DNA of 64,000 nucleotides from Desulfofarcimen acetoxidans DSM 771 (lineage in GTDB: Bacteria; Bacillota; Desulfotomaculia; Desulfotomaculales; Desulfofarciminaceae): positions 2,604,001 through 2,668,000 of the forward strand of contig NC_013216.1 of assembly GCF_000024205.1 (NCBI RefSeq), given 5' to 3'. The position numbers were made by a program, and so were the translations under genes. Of this stretch, positions 15,883 through 23,804 are shown in pieces. Within the stretch, counting starts at the first letter, position 1; every line of letters begins with the position of its first letter. Under the pieces are notes generated by a model, which made no database searches, was not told the origin of the DNA, and saw nothing but the letters and a program-made list of their open reading frames with translations.

Positions 15883-15910
15883 AAAACCCCCAGTTTTACT
15901 GGAGGTTTTA
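15883..15910 (-). terminator. Intrinsic terminator
   Basis: AAAACC..CCAGT/ACTGG..GGTTTT hairpin downstream of the 15984 gene; the flanking A and T runs allow action on either strand. Confidence 0.65.
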
Positions 15911-15983
15911 ATCATAAAACATTGTGTATTTTTCTTCCCATTACGATTGACGAAGTTAAAAACAGAACCACCTGAGTGATTTG

Positions 15984-16685
15984 CTAATCTGTCTTTAATC
16001 GAACGTAAGTTTTTCTATCACCAGGTTTTTTAAATATTTCACACCAATCCGATTCATGCTTTTTCAAAGCATTATATAATCCTATTTTGGGGTTTGAGTA
16101 GTAGGTATCAAGTGTATTAGCTAATTCGTCAATACTCATTCCTTCTTCTTTTGGTGTCAGTAAACGTTTTACATGCCTCATCATTAGCTTATACCGACTC
16201 ATACGGATATCTGCATGTCTTACACCCGAGATATTTAAGGAATGTTCAGGTATAATATGTTGTTCCCACAGTAGGGGTCTAAACCCATTATATGTTTCTG
16301 CCCCAATTTTTCTAAATAACCTAGCTGGTGAATATTTATAAACCCTTGAGCAATATGGCCTATCTGACGTTGTATCTATATCAAGATATATAATTCCTAT
16401 ACCATAGTCAATTAATAATTTTCTAACCAATAGAGATATTCTTGTTTTTTGAGGAACAGCAGCGTAGATATAATGAGCTTTATGTCGCCATTCAAATACT
16501 TGTTCAAGTAGTTTTATATTCATAGTCAGCTTGGTTTCAATTACTGTAACCAATTTCCCTTTTACGGCAACAATATCCGCAGTTTTGCCGTAACATGGAA
16601 CTTCCGCATAAACCATGTATCCTTCTTCTTCTAGATACTGTTTTATTGGTAGAAACATATCTGATTCCTTCATTTTTAAACCCAT
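15984..16685 (-). CDS. PD-(D/E)XK-like nuclease-fold protein of unknown role (233 aa)
   Basis: ATG 16685 after GGGGTGTG. The N-terminal 80 residues show the restriction-like pattern GYMVYAEVPCYGKTADIVAVK...VTVIETKL (E, AD and ExK positions) with a following helix EQVFEWRHKAHYIYAAVP. The C-terminal half contains a region like a winged helix (SIDELANTLDTYYSNPKIGL). No restriction or recombination partner is adjacent. A GTTAAC-type operator lies about 110 bp upstream. Confidence 0.6.
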   Translation of the reverse strand: MGLKMKESDMFLPIKQYLEEEGYMVYAEVPCYGKTADIVAVKGKLVTVIETKLTMNIKLLEQVFEWRHKAHYIYAAVPQKTRISLLVRKLLIDYGIGIIYLDIDTTSDRPYCSRVYKYSPARLFRKIGAETYNGFRPLLWEQHIIPEHSLNISGVRHADIRMSRYKLMMRHVKRLLTPKEEGMSIDELANTLDTYYSNPKIGLYNALKKHESDWCEIFKKPGDRKTYVRLKTD

Positions 16686-16794
16686 CAATATCACACACCC
16701 CTAAACAATAATTCTTCTTGTTTATCTTAGATTATTGATATATGTACAGATATACGGATATTGAGTTTGACATAATAATCCGTATATCCTTTTT

Positions 16795-16810
16795 GTTAAC
16801 ATACGTAAAC
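16795..16810. promoter_or_regulatory. GTTAAC-type operator, copy 1
   Basis: GTTAACATACGTAAAC; one of five GTTAACnnrCGTwAAC sites, each upstream of a minus-strand gene (here the 15984 gene, about 110 bp before its start). Confidence 0.55.
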
Positions 16811-16812
16811 TT

Positions 16813-17468
16813 TTAAAAATAAAAACTTATTTGCTCCCCAATGAAATTTATCCCTCGAAAAGTTTTAGGTAACTCCAAAGAACTTAAGAATTTTATACTT
16901 TGAACAACCCTCTCAATTACAGACAAGTCAGTTCTTTTTTCTTGACCATTCCTGGTTAATACCTTTGCCTTGTCTTCCCTGCGGGAATTAAGCCAGGCTG
17001 AACTGTCAACCAAATAGAATGGGTAATTCATTAATATTTCTGCTTTGGTAATACCTAATCCATGAAAAGCAATTTTGGGATACCGAAGAAATACTTCCGT
17101 TAGAAAGGTCTCCCTGTTTTTTTGATTAACGGTACCACCAATACCAATCACCGGGTATTCCATGACCAATTTATCCAACTCTGCTAAATTAGTGCTCATG
17201 TGAAATACCGGTATAGGTGTCAACCCGCATGTTTCCATGTATCGAAGATTTTCCATCGTTTTTCTATGGTTCCCAATTTCATCCTTAACAAAATAATGTT
17301 CAATTACGTCTGAGTTTTCTTTAATGAACTGGATATATTCATCCAGATCTATGGGTTTAACATTCTTTCCTTTCTGTATTGCCATCCATTCTGTAAAACT
17401 GCCACAGTCAAGTATGCAGCGCAAATTATACCTTTTAAGATACTCCCTCCACGCTTTTCCCTTGCGAA
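16813..17468 (-). pseudogene. DpdA/tRNA-guanine-transglycosylase-like protein, 5' truncated
   Basis: TIM-barrel-like segments: LDCGSFTEW, TPIPVFHMSTNLAELDKL, YPVIGIGGTV, FHGLGITKAEILMNYPFYLVDSSAWL (shown in parts). This order fits DpdA-like transglycosylases of phages and islands, which insert 7-deazaguanines in DNA. The frame stays open upstream of the apparent TTG start at 17424 as far as a 29-bp repeat at 17472, where the homology ends. The N-terminus is thus missing and the gene is probably dead. The family call is moderate. Confidence 0.5.
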
Positions 17469-17471
17469 TAT

Positions 17472-17500
17472 GCTACCGCGTCAAGTCAATAGCAAAGCTA
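17472..17500. repeat. 29-bp direct repeat, copy 1
   Basis: Identical to 19464-19492 (GCTACCGCG...AGCAAAGCTA). A shorter piece (CTTGCCGCTACCGCG) recurs at 18166-18180. Each copy sits at the broken end of a gene fragment, marking recombination joints. Confidence 0.7.
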
Positions 17501-17511
17501 GGCCTGATTCC

Positions 17512-17655
17512 TCAAATTTGATTTTTAAATTTGTAATATATCCACGCTACTGCAGCAAAAATTACTATCATTATTTGCCATACATACCAATATTTTAGCA
17601 TAAAATTATAATTTTGAGCCGTTATCTCCCAACCTTTCTTAAAAAACTCTAACAT
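17512..17655 (-). CDS. Small single-span membrane protein (47 aa)
   Basis: ATG 17655 is preceded by TAGGAGGAGGATTAATT, one of the strongest ribosome binding sites in the window. The product begins MLEFFKKGWEITAQ, has one hydrophobic helix (about residues 25-40) and a basic end (KFKNQI). It lies just downstream of the GNAT gene and is probably cotranscribed. Possible toxic peptide or membrane factor; no family recognised. Confidence 0.6.
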   Translation of the reverse strand: MLEFFKKGWEITAQNYNFMLKYWYVWQIMIVIFAAVAWIYYKFKNQI

Positions 17656-17677
17656 AATTAATCCTCCTCCTAAATTA

Positions 17678-18136
17678 TTACTTAGTAGTAAGATCCAAAC
17701 AATAATTTACGTTATAATGCTTAAAACCAGCCTTTTCAAAGGCTCTTCTAGCAGGGTAATTATCATCTCCTGTTTGAATTAAGCAATATGTAACATTGTT
17801 TTCTTTAGCTATCTGAATGGCTTCTCTTAGCAAATCTGTGGCAATTCCATTACCACGATACTTCTTTCCTATTACTACCGTTTCTATGTGCACATAACAT
17901 CCATTCGCATACCCCGGATATGTGTCATTTAAAAAATGTACTGATATACAGCCTAATATCTTTTTATCATTGAAAGCACCTAATATGAAATCTCCTTTTG
18001 ATAGCATTTTTTCATACGCTATCTTTGCGGATTGTACATATCCCTGTGTAATTTCAATATTTTCTTCCTCACAGTATATCTTTCCGACTTCGAGTATCTC
18101 ACTTATTTCAACTTTTCTAATTAACCATTCGTCCAT
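17678..18136 (-). CDS. GNAT-family N-acetyltransferase (152 aa)
   Basis: Complete GNAT fold: acetyl-CoA binding motif A in ETVVIGKKYRGNGIATDLL (RGNGIA), strand IKEN-type region and the C-terminal ARRAFEKAGFKHY segment typical of the family. ATG 18136 has AGGAGG upstream. The substrate cannot be predicted. Ends 20 bp before the small membrane protein gene. Confidence 0.88.
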   Translation of the reverse strand: MDEWLIRKVEISEILEVGKIYCEEENIEITQGYVQSAKIAYEKMLSKGDFILGAFNDKKILGCISVHFLNDTYPGYANGCYVHIETVVIGKKYRGNGIATDLLREAIQIAKENNVTYCLIQTGDDNYPARRAFEKAGFKHYNVNYCLDLTTK

Positions 18137-18180
18137 AGTCTTAATCCTCCTATAACCTTCATAACCTTGCCGCTACCGCG

Positions 18181-18236
18181 GCACAATAGTCCATCCACCT
18201 GGCGAAATATTGTTTTTACCTTTGCGAAATTATTGC
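18181..18236 (-). pseudogene. Integrase N-terminal remnant
   Basis: Encodes NFAKVKTIFRQVDGLL, the same arm as the integrase at 15786-15860, then breaks at CCGCGG next to the CTTGCCGCTACCGCG repeat. A trace of another integrase copy. Confidence 0.6.
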
Positions 18237-18237
18237 C

Positions 18238-18369
18238 TTAACCATATCTCAACTTTTGTCTGCATCTATTACAATATTGAAATATATTGGGGTTGTATAT
18301 ATAACAAACGGGACAAAAACCTCCATCAGCGTGTTTATCCGTTGTTTCCTTTGGAATTTGCTTTTCCAT
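18238..18369 (-). CDS. Zinc-ribbon small protein (43 aa)
   Basis: ATG 18369 follows AGGGAGGTGTGATAA. The product has CPVC near residues 19-22 and CNRC near 33-36, a four-Cys metal site, with short N- and C-terminal tails. No family assigned. Confidence 0.6.
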   Translation of the reverse strand: MEKQIPKETTDKHADGGFCPVCYIYNPNIFQYCNRCRQKLRYG

Positions 18370-18504
18370 TTATCACACCTCCCTTATTTCTTACACTTTT
18401 AAAGTCTAGGCTCTAGGCAACACTAATTGAAGCAATTATCCCCCTTGATCCTTAATTTTCGACTTAAATACCCCCCTTTCATTATTAAAATAGCCAAACA
18501 AAAA

Positions 18505-18532
18505 ACCTCCACCCTTTTATAAAGGTGGAGGT
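18505..18532 (-). terminator. Intrinsic terminator
   Basis: CCTCCACC/GGTGGAGG stem; on the minus strand followed by six T residues. It terminates the Rpn-family fragment at 18557. Confidence 0.85.
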
Positions 18533-18556
18533 CGTGGTTAGTTAATATTTTTTCAG

Positions 18557-18985
18557 TTAATTATTAACCCTTGTAACATTATTTAAAGTTTCTAAAAATT
18601 CATCCAAAGTTTTAACTTTAACTGCCTTTCTGAGAAGAATTTTAAGAGTATTTATTTCCCGAATAGAAGCTAAATTATTATAAATATCGGACGGACACAA
18701 GCCTATATTTTCCTCTAATGCTTCAATTATAGCCTGCTGTATCCCCTTTTGAAGCCCTCTTTGCTCACCCTGATCAATCCATTTTTCACGAATACCATCA
18801 AATAACGGGGAGTTTTCCATTTTATTCACCTCAATATATTTTAGAATTATTTCCCTGGTAAACTTAATCGTTGACAATACCGCCAGTCCGAGATATAGAT
18901 CCGCCCGTAGACCTTCATCTGGAACTTCATCAACTCTCTGAACGCACTTTGCAAACAGTTCTTCTGGAGCTTCATCGTGCCTCAT
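18557..18985 (-). pseudogene. Rpn-family nuclease/transposase, C-terminal part
   Basis: Contains the family's C-terminal features: PEELFAKCVQRV, a helical domain and the GEQRGLQKGIQQAIIEAL region. The N-terminal part is in the neighbouring frame at 18991-19317 and about 60-70 residues that usually join the halves are absent, indicating an internal deletion. Probably non-functional. Confidence 0.65.
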
Positions 18986-18990
18986 TAAAA

Positions 18991-19317
18991 CTACCTTTCA
19001 TCCTTCTTTTTATGCCCTGTAAGGTTTACTATTACAGGGTAAACTGGTTTCTTAAACTCCCGATGCTGCATAGCAGTGTATTCTAAAAGTCGTCGAGGCA
19101 TTTCCCGGTCTGGCCTAATCTGCATTTCAATAGCCATAAGATATTCATAACCATCTTCACTAACTCGAAAAAGCATATCAGACTCTCGCTTTACCGCTAT
19201 AGCTTCCTTTTCTACTCGTTGAACGTCTTCTACAGTTATACCTCGCACCATTTCTACAAAATGAGCTGGGTATCTTTCAGCCAACGCTTTTAAAATAAGG
19301 TCGTATTCCTGAAACAT
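18991..19317 (-). pseudogene. Rpn-family nuclease/transposase, N-terminal part
   Basis: Includes the PD-(D/E)XK-type region RESDMLFRVSEDGYEYLMAI followed by EMQIRPDREMPRRLLEYTAM, which is the conserved ExQ segment of PDDEXK family-2/Rpn proteins. Stops at 18991, five bases before the second fragment starts. Confidence 0.7.
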
Positions 19318-19379
19318 ATTATCACAGCTTTCTGTATTATGGTTTTATTTTACACTAAGTAATACGTTGTTTCAATAAA

Positions 19380-19845
19380 TTAAAATCCGTCCCTCCGCTC
19401 GGGGGCAATTCCCGGCTGCCGCCGTGCCTTGCTTAGGGCCTCCGGCCTAAAACCTAGCTTGCCGCTACCGCGTCAAGTCAATAGCAAAGCTAAGGTCAAG
19501 ACCAGGCGACCCCCGGTCGTTTATTTATGCTTCACCACCTAAATAAACGACCCAGTCGTACCTTAACCATGGCCTTCCTTCCAGTCAGGTATCTAAACCA
19601 CTGGCTGCGCCAGCGTATGTCAATACATTCGTCACCACCGTGGCCCTCCGAATGTATTATAGTCCCTGTGTGCCCATGCGCCTATGCGCTCTCGACCGGG
19701 CAGTGTAGCCGCTCTACCAGGCCGCCTCTGGTCCTGGTCATCGACGTTAAGAAGCTTCACACCGAAGTGGAAATATGCTTCTTTGGGAAAGAAGGTGAGG
19801 CTGTTTTTATAAACACCTCCGGCATGGCCGGAGGGTTTTAAACGT
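19380..19845 (+). ncRNA. Hairpin-rich non-coding element, candidate structured RNA or recombination site
   Basis: No coding capacity fits. Perfect stems: GGTCGTTTATTTA/TAAATAAACGACC (13 bp, about 19513-19550), AATACATTCG/CGAATGTATT (10 bp, about 19622-19660), ACCAGG/CCTGGT (about 19717-19740), GAAGC/GCTTC (about 19750-19785) and a final CCTCCGGC/GCCGGAGG hairpin with TTTT (19818-19841) that looks like a plus-strand terminator. GC content is higher than the surroundings. Pieces of its left part recur at 17472-17500 and 18166-18180. Confidence 0.5.
19464..19492. repeat. 29-bp direct repeat, copy 2
   Basis: Identical to 17472-17500. It lies inside the hairpin-rich element, so that copy is probably the source of the fragments. 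Confidence 0.7.
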
Positions 19846-19874
19846 ATGTGAAAATCGTTCTATTTAATTAATAC

Positions 19875-20549
19875 TTAAACATTTTGAATCATCTTTCTGT
19901 TAGCATCAAAGTTATTGCCGTCATAATAACCAGTTATTCTGGCATGATCATTATCTTCTATAGTAATATGTGACTTTTTACTCTTCCTTAAATTAATCTT
20001 GTTATACGTTTCTTCTACTAAAGAATCTTTCACCAGAATCAAGGAAAAGCTCTCATTTGACTCAACTTGTTTCTTGAATCTATCTACCAGTCCATCCAGA
20101 AAACCAAGAATATATTGATTCTTCACACGTCTTGAGTTAATCTTTATCTCCTCTTTGTGAACTTTAATGTACTGCACAGACAGATATTCAATGACACTTA
20201 TTGCATAAAGGTAAACTTCTTTGGCCAGCTCTACGTCTTCTTGCAAGCCAACAAATTGAACCTTCGTAACATTGGAGTACCTTTTTATATATGGATAACA
20301 TCTAAAGTTGTCCCCTATTATTAAAGAAAGGCTTTGCTTCCACCATGTTATTCTATTTACTTCGTAAACTGATTGGTCAACTACTTCTTTATCCTCTTTC
20401 GTTTCAAACTGGACATCGGCCATTGATAAGCCATGTTGCAGCATTAATTCCTGAGCCTTCAGCATTGCCGTCTTTGCTTCCTCGGGGTAAGGGCTATTGC
20501 TAAGGACTAAAACTTTTTTTATCTTATTAATAACTCTTTCTGTAACCAT
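19875..20549 (-). CDS. DUF2786-domain protein (224 aa)
   Basis: The N-terminal 45 residues match the DUF2786 pattern: INKIKKVLVLSNSPYPEEAK, then AQELMLQHGLSMADVQFE. The rest is a basic, helix-rich domain (residues 60-170), common in plasmid and phage copies of this family. ATG 20549 with GGGAGG upstream. The function is unknown; usually found among mobile-element replication or maintenance genes, as here. Confidence 0.75.
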   Translation of the reverse strand: MVTERVINKIKKVLVLSNSPYPEEAKTAMLKAQELMLQHGLSMADVQFETKEDKEVVDQSVYEVNRITWWKQSLSLIIGDNFRCYPYIKRYSNVTKVQFVGLQEDVELAKEVYLYAISVIEYLSVQYIKVHKEEIKINSRRVKNQYILGFLDGLVDRFKKQVESNESFSLILVKDSLVEETYNKINLRKSKKSHITIEDNDHARITGYYDGNNFDANRKMIQNV

Positions 20550-20748
20550 TTTACTACCTCCCTAAGTAAATACTACTTTTTGTTACGTCTTCTATCCTGT
20601 TTTCTTTTGTCATATATGCGGTACACCTGCCCGGCGGCCTGTTATACCAATCACCTCCATAGAAGTTTATTGGCAAGACAGCAGCAACCACTCGGTTCAG
20701 TGGAAGCAAAAACTTAATTGATATCACGGCTACTAAATCGGGCCAACC

Positions 20749-20792
20749 GGCCTAATCTCTTCTTCCCTTCTTTCGAATTAGAGATTAAGCCA
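20749..20792. promoter_or_regulatory. Long hairpin (stem of about 11 bp)
   Basis: GGCCTAATCTCT/AGAGATTAAGCC with one mismatch and a 19-base loop, downstream of the minus-strand gene at 20811 and upstream of 19875. A transcription attenuator or processing site is possible; no clear T run. Confidence 0.4.
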
Positions 20793-20810
20793 ATTCAAGC
20801 CCCAAGCTTA

Positions 20811-21014
20811 TTAAGCTGTACCTAACGGCATTCCAATTCTTAAATAACAATCGGTACAGTAAAAATAACCCGTTTTGCGATTATACGTACCTTCACGTTC
20901 AATAACATATTGTCTTGGTGGAATATCTTCACCTGTTACATGTTTTTGATACTCTAATATTTCCTCTGGTATTTTTTTGCATTTTCTACATTGTACAATT
21001 AAGGGTTTTTTCAT
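20811..21014 (-). CDS. Zinc-finger small protein (67 aa)
   Basis: Four Cys in two pairs: QCRKCKK near residues 9-12 and YCTDCYLR near 53-56, separated by a polar segment with DIPPRQYVIEREGTYNRKTG. Probably a metal-binding or nucleic-acid-binding protein. It is preceded by the leader element 21031-21099. Confidence 0.6.
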   Translation of the reverse strand: MKKPLIVQCRKCKKIPEEILEYQKHVTGEDIPPRQYVIEREGTYNRKTGYFYCTDCYLRIGMPLGTA

Positions 21015-21030
21015 AATTTATCCACTCCTT

Positions 21031-21099
21031 TACTCTCCTACATAGGGAGAGTGATTTTCCCTACTGGGTTTGTAAAAGAATTTGTTAACTTACGTTAAC
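21031..21099 (-). promoter_or_regulatory. Leader element with GTTAAC operator, copy 2
   Basis: On the minus strand: GTTAACGTAAGTTAAC, then CTTTTACAAACCCAG, GGGAAAATCACT and a CTCTCC/GGAGAG hairpin, then the AAGGAG ribosome binding site of the 20811 gene. The same order of blocks occurs at 23261-23327 and 21644-21720. Confidence 0.65.
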
Positions 21100-21623
21100 G
21101 TCAATTCCTTGCTTTCACTAAGCACAGGAGTTACCCAAATCGGTGTATTGCTGAGCTCAAATATTAATTCTAAACCGCGAATTGTAAGGCGGTTTAGTGC
21201 TTGGTATTTTTCTGTTTTTGATGTTTTTTCCGGCAATAACCCTGAGAATCCCTTGCAGGGCGGTGACATGAATATTACTGACGGATATATGCCTCTGGTT
21301 GCATTCCGTATGTCTTCTGCCGTAGCTTCCTGCCAACCCAATGGAGGTTCGTGACCGTGATAAGCAATATAATCTTTTCTGCTGAAAAGATCAATACAGG
21401 CAGCAGGTACACCGGTTATCATTTCAAAATCCTGACAAGCTTCTCGGTCACAGTCAATTCCAACTATGGTTTCAAACTTACCCAGCAACCCCCTGTATTC
21501 CACCATTGATTTTTGCATCCCCAAGGCTCCCCCACCAATTCCGGCAAAGAAATGCACTACTGTGTATTTCTTTGTTTTGTCTGGCAGACTAGGAGTCTCA
21601 AGATGTCCAATATTATTTATCAA
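21090..21623 (-). pseudogene. DNA cytosine methyltransferase, 3' truncated
   Basis: Probable start TTG 21623 with GGGGGGAG upstream. Motif I HFFAGIGGGALGM and motif IV IFMSPPCKGFSGLLPEKTSK with the catalytic Cys are intact, as is the TIRGLELIFEL segment. The frame ends soon after (21090), within the next GTTAAC site, so motifs VI-X and the target-recognition domain are missing. Length is 177 aa against more than 350 for the family. Probably inactive alone. Confidence 0.7.
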
Positions 21624-21643
21624 TACGTGCTCCCCCCTTTTCT

Positions 21644-21720
21644 TCCCCCATAACAAGGGAAGAATTTCCCCTGTTACAGGCTTTAAAAAGCAAGGTTGTT
21701 TTTTGTTAACTTGCGTTAAC
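21644..21720 (-). promoter_or_regulatory. Leader element with GTTAAC operator, copy 3
   Basis: GTTAACTTGCGTTAAC at 21705-21720, then blocks parallel to 21031-21099 and a CTTCCC/GGGAAG hairpin before the methyltransferase start. It also carries the last codons of the upstream 80-aa gene. Confidence 0.6.
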
Positions 21721-21948
21721 ATTCTCCTGATACATTTCAAGCAGTGGTGCTGTTATATGAAGTATTTCTTTCTCTATTTCAGCATGGTCATTTCTACGCA
21801 CTGCATTAAATAAATGTCCAAAATGAGTGCCGATAATTAATGACCACTCCTGGATGCTTCTCCTGATGTTACCATGCTGCAATCGATTAATTTCAGCTTG
21901 CAAATCTACTTTTGTAAGAAAACTATTTGTAATCTCTTCAGTCATCAT
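21706..21948 (-). CDS. Hypothetical protein (80 aa)
   Basis: Helical, charged protein beginning MMTEEITNSFLTKVDLQAEI with AGGAGG upstream. No recognised domain. Its stop codon lies within a GTTAAC operator. Situated between ArdC-associated genes and the truncated methyltransferase. Confidence 0.55.
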   Translation of the reverse strand: MMTEEITNSFLTKVDLQAEINRLQHGNIRRSIQEWSLIIGTHFGHLFNAVRRNDHAEIEKEILHITAPLLEMYQENVNAS

Positions 21949-22023
21949 AATTCCTCCAATCTTTTCAGATTAATGTTGTTCGGACATTTATATATTCAAG
22001 TACTTTATCTATTCTTAAACCCG

Positions 22024-22242
22024 TTAATATTTATTAATTTTTACTTCCCGTGCCCATTTGACAAGCTTTTGCCTTGTCTGTTCCACACTTTCTTCAGTCA
22101 TAACAAACAGTTCACCGCCATGGTGATATTCCATGGCTACCAAATCAGTACAGATACCGTCAGGGAACATCTTAAGGCTCAAGAAATATGGCTGCTCACT
22201 GCGTTTTTCATGGCCATGATTGGTTTGAAAATAGCCTTTCAT
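22024..22242 (-). CDS. Hypothetical protein (72 aa)
   Basis: Overlaps the end of the ardC-like gene by four bases (ATGA), so it is translationally coupled to it. Contains a beta-rich first half (YFLSLKMFPDGICTDLVAME) and a helical tail. No family recognised. Confidence 0.6.
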   Translation of the reverse strand: MKGYFQTNHGHEKRSEQPYFLSLKMFPDGICTDLVAMEYHHGGELFVMTEESVEQTRQKLVKWAREVKINKY

Positions 22243-23081
22243 TCTGCCGCCTCACCATCCCGCTCTGATTCTTTGTTACCCAGAATATAGTCAGCTGCTT
22301 TCTGTGCTTGTCCAGCCGCCAAAACTACAATTCGAATATCTTTCTTCAACACACAAAGCCAGGATTGAATATAAGCTGCTGAATTCTCTATTGTGTTGTT
22401 TTCAATACCTACTGTACCACAAAGCATGGCCGCACCTATCTCAGCTACCAGTTCTTCTTTGCTATATATTTCAGAACCTAAAGCCGCCATTTCTGTGAGT
22501 GAGGCACGGTTTAATCTGATTTTGTGACCGGTACTGTGAATGGCTTCATGAAATAAGGTGCTATAATACTCCTCCGGTTTCCGGTATTCATTTATTGCCG
22601 GTATACTTATACTGTCTGTCAGAGGACTATAATAGGCTTCACCTGGTGCAAATGTTATCCGTGGTCGTGACTGATAGCTTTCATCAATTATTTTTTCAGC
22701 CGCTTCTATTGGATCATGTTCAAAGGTTTCTGTTTCTTTTCTTCGGCTCTTCAGGCCCTCGGTCTGACTAAGTTCAAATACCCGATAGTAGCGAAGAAAT
22801 GGAATTTTCTCAAGCTGTCCATTTTTTTCTATCTCTATCCATTTCCAAAATACCACTATATGAGATTTTGCCCCCTTCTTAACCTTTCCTCCGGCTTCCT
22901 GTACCTGTTTAAAGGTTAAATACTCACCGAAATCAAGAAGCAAGGCGTTTATTCCCCGATAGGGCTTTTGAGTTTTCCAATTTACCGCTCTTGTATCCCG
23001 CCATGGCTGCTGCCACGGGATTGTTCCCGCCTCTAGTTTTTTTATTATTTCATCCGTAACCATTTGATATATCGTTGACAT
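22239..23081 (-). CDS. ArdC-family antirestriction/zincin protein (280 aa)
   Basis: N-terminal ssDNA-binding ArdC domain: GTIPWQQPWRD, PYRGINALLL, FKQVQEAGGKVKKGAKSH and VVFWKW. The C-terminal zincin-like metallopeptidase has LFHEAIHSTGH (HExxH). Both parts are complete. ArdC proteins protect incoming single-stranded plasmid DNA during conjugation. A strong AAGGAGGTGAAG about 35 bases upstream belongs to a 20-codon overlapping leader ORF, suggesting coupled translation. Confidence 0.88.
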   Translation of the reverse strand: MSTIYQMVTDEIIKKLEAGTIPWQQPWRDTRAVNWKTQKPYRGINALLLDFGEYLTFKQVQEAGGKVKKGAKSHIVVFWKWIEIEKNGQLEKIPFLRYYRVFELSQTEGLKSRRKETETFEHDPIEAAEKIIDESYQSRPRITFAPGEAYYSPLTDSISIPAINEYRKPEEYYSTLFHEAIHSTGHKIRLNRASLTEMAALGSEIYSKEELVAEIGAAMLCGTVGIENNTIENSAAYIQSWLCVLKKDIRIVVLAAGQAQKAADYILGNKESERDGEAAE

Positions 23082-23260
23082 ATAAAGCAGCAGACCACCA
23101 GGCCCACCGCTTCACCTCCTTATTAAAAGTGATTTAGCGGGCCGGTTTGGCCAACTGTATTATTCGATTTATGCTCCCAAATGCTTTGCACAGGCTTTAG
23201 CTACTTCATAGGCATAATTCATCTTTTTAGGCGGCTATTGGTACCGCCCATTACCTCCTT

Positions 23261-23327
23261 CTACTCCCCAGAACAGGGGAGTGATTTTCCCCCGCTGGGT
23301 TTGTAAAAGGTGTTAACGTGCGTAAAC
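23261..23327 (-). promoter_or_regulatory. Leader element with GTTAAC operator, copy 4
   Basis: GTTAACGTGCGTAAAC at 23312-23327, then CTTTTACAAACCCAG, GGGGGAAAATCACT and ACTCCCC/GGGGAGT hairpin and AGAAGGAGGTAATG. The start is followed by only short ORFs before ardC, and 23082-23260 otherwise shows nothing convincing. Confidence 0.65.
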
Positions 23328-23330
23328 TTT

Positions 23331-23801
23331 TTAATTTCTTACTGCAGCTAGCATCCCGATCGTTAGCTTATGGTGTTCTCCGCTTTCATTAAAAAAGTAG
23401 TATCCACCGAATTTTTCTGAGTGCTCTACCCTACCAAATTGCCAGCCGTAATCGTCATGGTTCTCGTCTTCGATGAAGACTTCTATTCTATGACCGCAAG
23501 TCAATTCATACCCATTTAAGCTATAACGACCTGCGCTGTTTACTACCAGCCGACCCTCTTCTCGTGGTTTAGTCAGTTGCTTGACCCCTTCAATAAATAT
23601 AGCCAAGTCATCACTGAAATTACCTTCGCACATAGCAATCAACTTTACTAATTCTGCCCTTTCTTCTGCCCTTTCAATACCTTTTGCATTATTCAGATTT
23701 GGATATAACAAAGTTATATTTTCAATTTTTGTCTTAACAGCTTCCAATATTACGGTTAGTTCATTAACTTCCTGATTAATCATTTTTTTAATTTTTGTCA
23801 T
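23331..23801 (-). CDS. Hypothetical protein (156 aa)
   Basis: N-terminal half is helical with a heptad-like pattern (MINQEVNELTVILEAVKTKI). The C-terminal half is beta-rich and contains GYELTCGHRIEVFIEDENHD and WQFGRVEHSEKFGGYYFF, reminiscent of DUF5348-like plasmid proteins, but unconfirmed. It starts 3 bases after the Toprim gene stop, so one operon. Confidence 0.6.
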   Translation of the reverse strand: MTKIKKMINQEVNELTVILEAVKTKIENITLLYPNLNNAKGIERAEERAELVKLIAMCEGNFSDDLAIFIEGVKQLTKPREEGRLVVNSAGRYSLNGYELTCGHRIEVFIEDENHDDYGWQFGRVEHSEKFGGYYFFNESGEHHKLTIGMLAAVRN

Positions 23802-23804
23802 TTC

